DNA from: Fibrobacter succinogenes
Lineage (GTDB): Bacteria > Fibrobacterota > Fibrobacteria > Fibrobacterales > Fibrobacteraceae
Direction of reading: 5' to 3'
NCBI GenBank assembly: GCA_902800345.1
Contig: CADCDO010000046.1
Span: 1-54,676 of the forward strand
DNA length: 54,676 bases
Shown piece by piece: positions 53,375 through 54,676 of the stretch (positions within the stretch are counted from its first letter, which is position 1; every line of letters starts with the position of its first letter). The notes beneath the pieces were generated by a model, which saw nothing but the letters and a program-made list of their open reading frames with translations, was not told where the DNA came from and made no database searches. A program made the translations under genes and the position numbers.

Positions 53375-54676
53375 TGAAAGGTTTATTGAAGTTTATTACT
53401 TGCGGTATTACTTGCGGTAGCGTTGACGACGGAAAATCAACCCTTATCGGCCATATTCTTTACGATTCCAAGTTGCTCTATGCCGACCAGGAAAAGGCTC
53501 TGGAATTGGACAGTAAAGTCGGTAGCCGCAGCGGAAAAATTGACTATTCGCTTTTGCTCGACGGCCTTATGGCCGAACGCGAACAGGGCATCACCATCGA
53601 TGTGGCGTACCGCTATTTCACGACGGATCACCGCAGCTTTATCGTTGCTGACACTCCGGGGCATGAAGAATACACGCGCAACATGGCCGTGGGCGCATCT
53701 TTTGCCGACCTCGCAGTGATTCTCGTAGATGCATCGCAAGGCGTTCTCGTACAGACGCGTAGACACGCCCGCATTTGCAGGCTGATGGGTATTCGCCACT
53801 TTGTCTTTGCCGTGAACAAGATGGATCTTGTGGGCTACAGCGAAGATGTATTCAACAAAATCAAGGTACAAATCGCAGAACTTGCACAGACTCATTCCCT
53901 GAGCAACATACAAGTTATTCCGCTTTCGGCAACAGAAGGCGACAACGTTACCATCAAATCGAAAAACATTGCATGGTATCAAGGCCCTGCATTACTTGAA
54001 TACCTTGAAAATGTCGATACATCAAGCTCTGCACTAGAAAAGGGATTTTACATGCCCGTGCAGCGCGTGAGCCGCCCCGACCGTACATTCCGCGGATTCC
54101 AAGGACAAATTGAATCCGGAACGATTCGCGTCGGAGATGTCATCAAGTCTCTTCCGAGCTACGAGAAAGCATCCGTCAAAAGCATTCTCTACACAAACAG
54201 GAATGTCGAAGAAGCCCACGCTGGCGAACCGGTCACGATTACGCTAGACCGTGAAGTTGCATCGGTAGCTACAAGAAAATCAAGGCGTCACTTTTGTGGA
54301 TGGATGACGAGCCGCTTTCGCTAGGCAAAGACTACCTCGTCAAAATCGGGACAAAGATTATTCCTGGAACACTCACGAAAATCGACTATGCCATTGACGT
54401 GAACACAGGCGCACACTTAGAAACAGAAAGCATTTCCAAAAACGGGATTGCCGTCTGCGAACTTGTTTTCGCCGAAGCCATTGTCGTTGATCTTTTTGAA
54501 AAGCACAAAACGCTTGGCGAGCTCATTCTCATTGACATCGTAACGCATGCAACAGCCGCTTGCGGCGTTGTTGAAGGGCTCTACGAAAAGCAACTTCAAT
54601 CCAACGAAAAGGCAGCCTTTGTGCAAGGCGAGCGCCATGGTCGAGGAGAAATTTTTGAAGAATTTTTCTACGATAC
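53374..54676 (+). pseudogene. cysN: Sulfate adenylyltransferase subunit 1, frameshifted and incomplete at window edge
   Basis: GTPase subunit that drives CysD. The G domain has GSVDDGKST, DTPGHEEYTRNMA and NKMDL. Two lesions are visible. First, a perfect 12-bp tandem duplication (53394-53405, 53406-53417) adds ITCG just before the P-loop. Second, after TLDREV near 54258 the frame breaks. The expected DVSRG-type segment is missing, and the gene resumes one frame over as IGSYKKIKASLLWMDDEPLSLG, continuing to the window end (DVNTGAHLETESI, IVTHATAACGVVEGLYEK). The first frame stops at 54324. A deletion of perhaps 12-16 codons, not a multiple of three, explains it. Either the gene is broken or the sequence has an error. 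Confidence 0.85.

Noticed and set aside
53374..54324. A complete short CysN of 316 residues
   Set aside because: The conserved C-terminal domain continues in another frame to the window end, so the stop at 54324 is due to a frame break.

Overview
The window looks like a chromosomal segment of Fibrobacter (F. succinogenes or a close relative). The main evidence is lineage-typical protein types: a TIGR02171-like Fibrobacter paralogous lipoprotein, a protein with two Fibrobacter major paralogous (TIGR02145-like) domains, Ser-rich linkers on lipoproteins and adhesins, a GH16 glucanase on a Ser linker, and promoter-like sites with the TAnnTTTG element known from the related Bacteroidetes. These family names come from reading the sequence, not from a search.

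Layout. 1-13 kb: thrS 3' end, a membrane diguanylate cyclase plus a broken GGDEF fragment, the TIGR02171-like lipoprotein, rubredoxin (too short for a usual ORF cut-off), a Sfp-type phosphopantetheinyl transferase, a GH16 lipoprotein, ybaK, a PAS-GGDEF protein, a Gfo/Idh/MocA oxidoreductase and glycogen phosphorylase with a probable 5' frameshift. 13-21.7 kb: GNAT acetyltransferase, histidine-phosphatase lipoprotein, NAD(P)-binding protein, putP, a small outer-membrane protein, a 1.6 kb array of hairpin-rich repeats, and hemW. 21.8-31.7 kb: a PilW-like pilin, a 2114-residue PilX-like pilin/adhesin, and a secreted TIGR02145-like protein. 32-41 kb: both phosphoglycerate mutase types side by side, a lipoprotein, uvrB, a UreE-like small protein, an Rpn-type nuclease and an acyltransferase.

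41.3-54.7 kb is a sulfur-assimilation region: an outer-membrane porin and sulfate-binding lipoprotein, biotin synthase, a rhodanese-TusA-DsrE fusion, a small His-tailed membrane protein, the CysTWA sulfate importer, a small siroheme sulfite reductase with a built-in ferredoxin, AprA-like and AprB-like subunits, and CysDN. No CysC or CysH is seen, so the set implies sulfate uptake, activation to APS, direct APS reduction by the AprAB-like pair, then sulfite reduction. Three transcription units here start with the same promoter/operator block: TTTAGTATTGGAC, exactly 12 bases, then GCGTTCTATATTT. This is the best candidate for an undescribed regulon. The last gene, cysN, carries two lesions.

The second theme is repeats. 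Several families of short hairpin elements keep fixed outer sequence while their inner hairpins are exchanged with compensating arms. Many hairpins have a three-base loop reading GNA on one strand. Copies sit between genes and also inside the coding sequences of the GH16 enzyme (five, in three reading frames), uvrB (two clear copies) and the AprA-like gene (one). No tRNA, rRNA, CRISPR array or complete insertion sequence was found.
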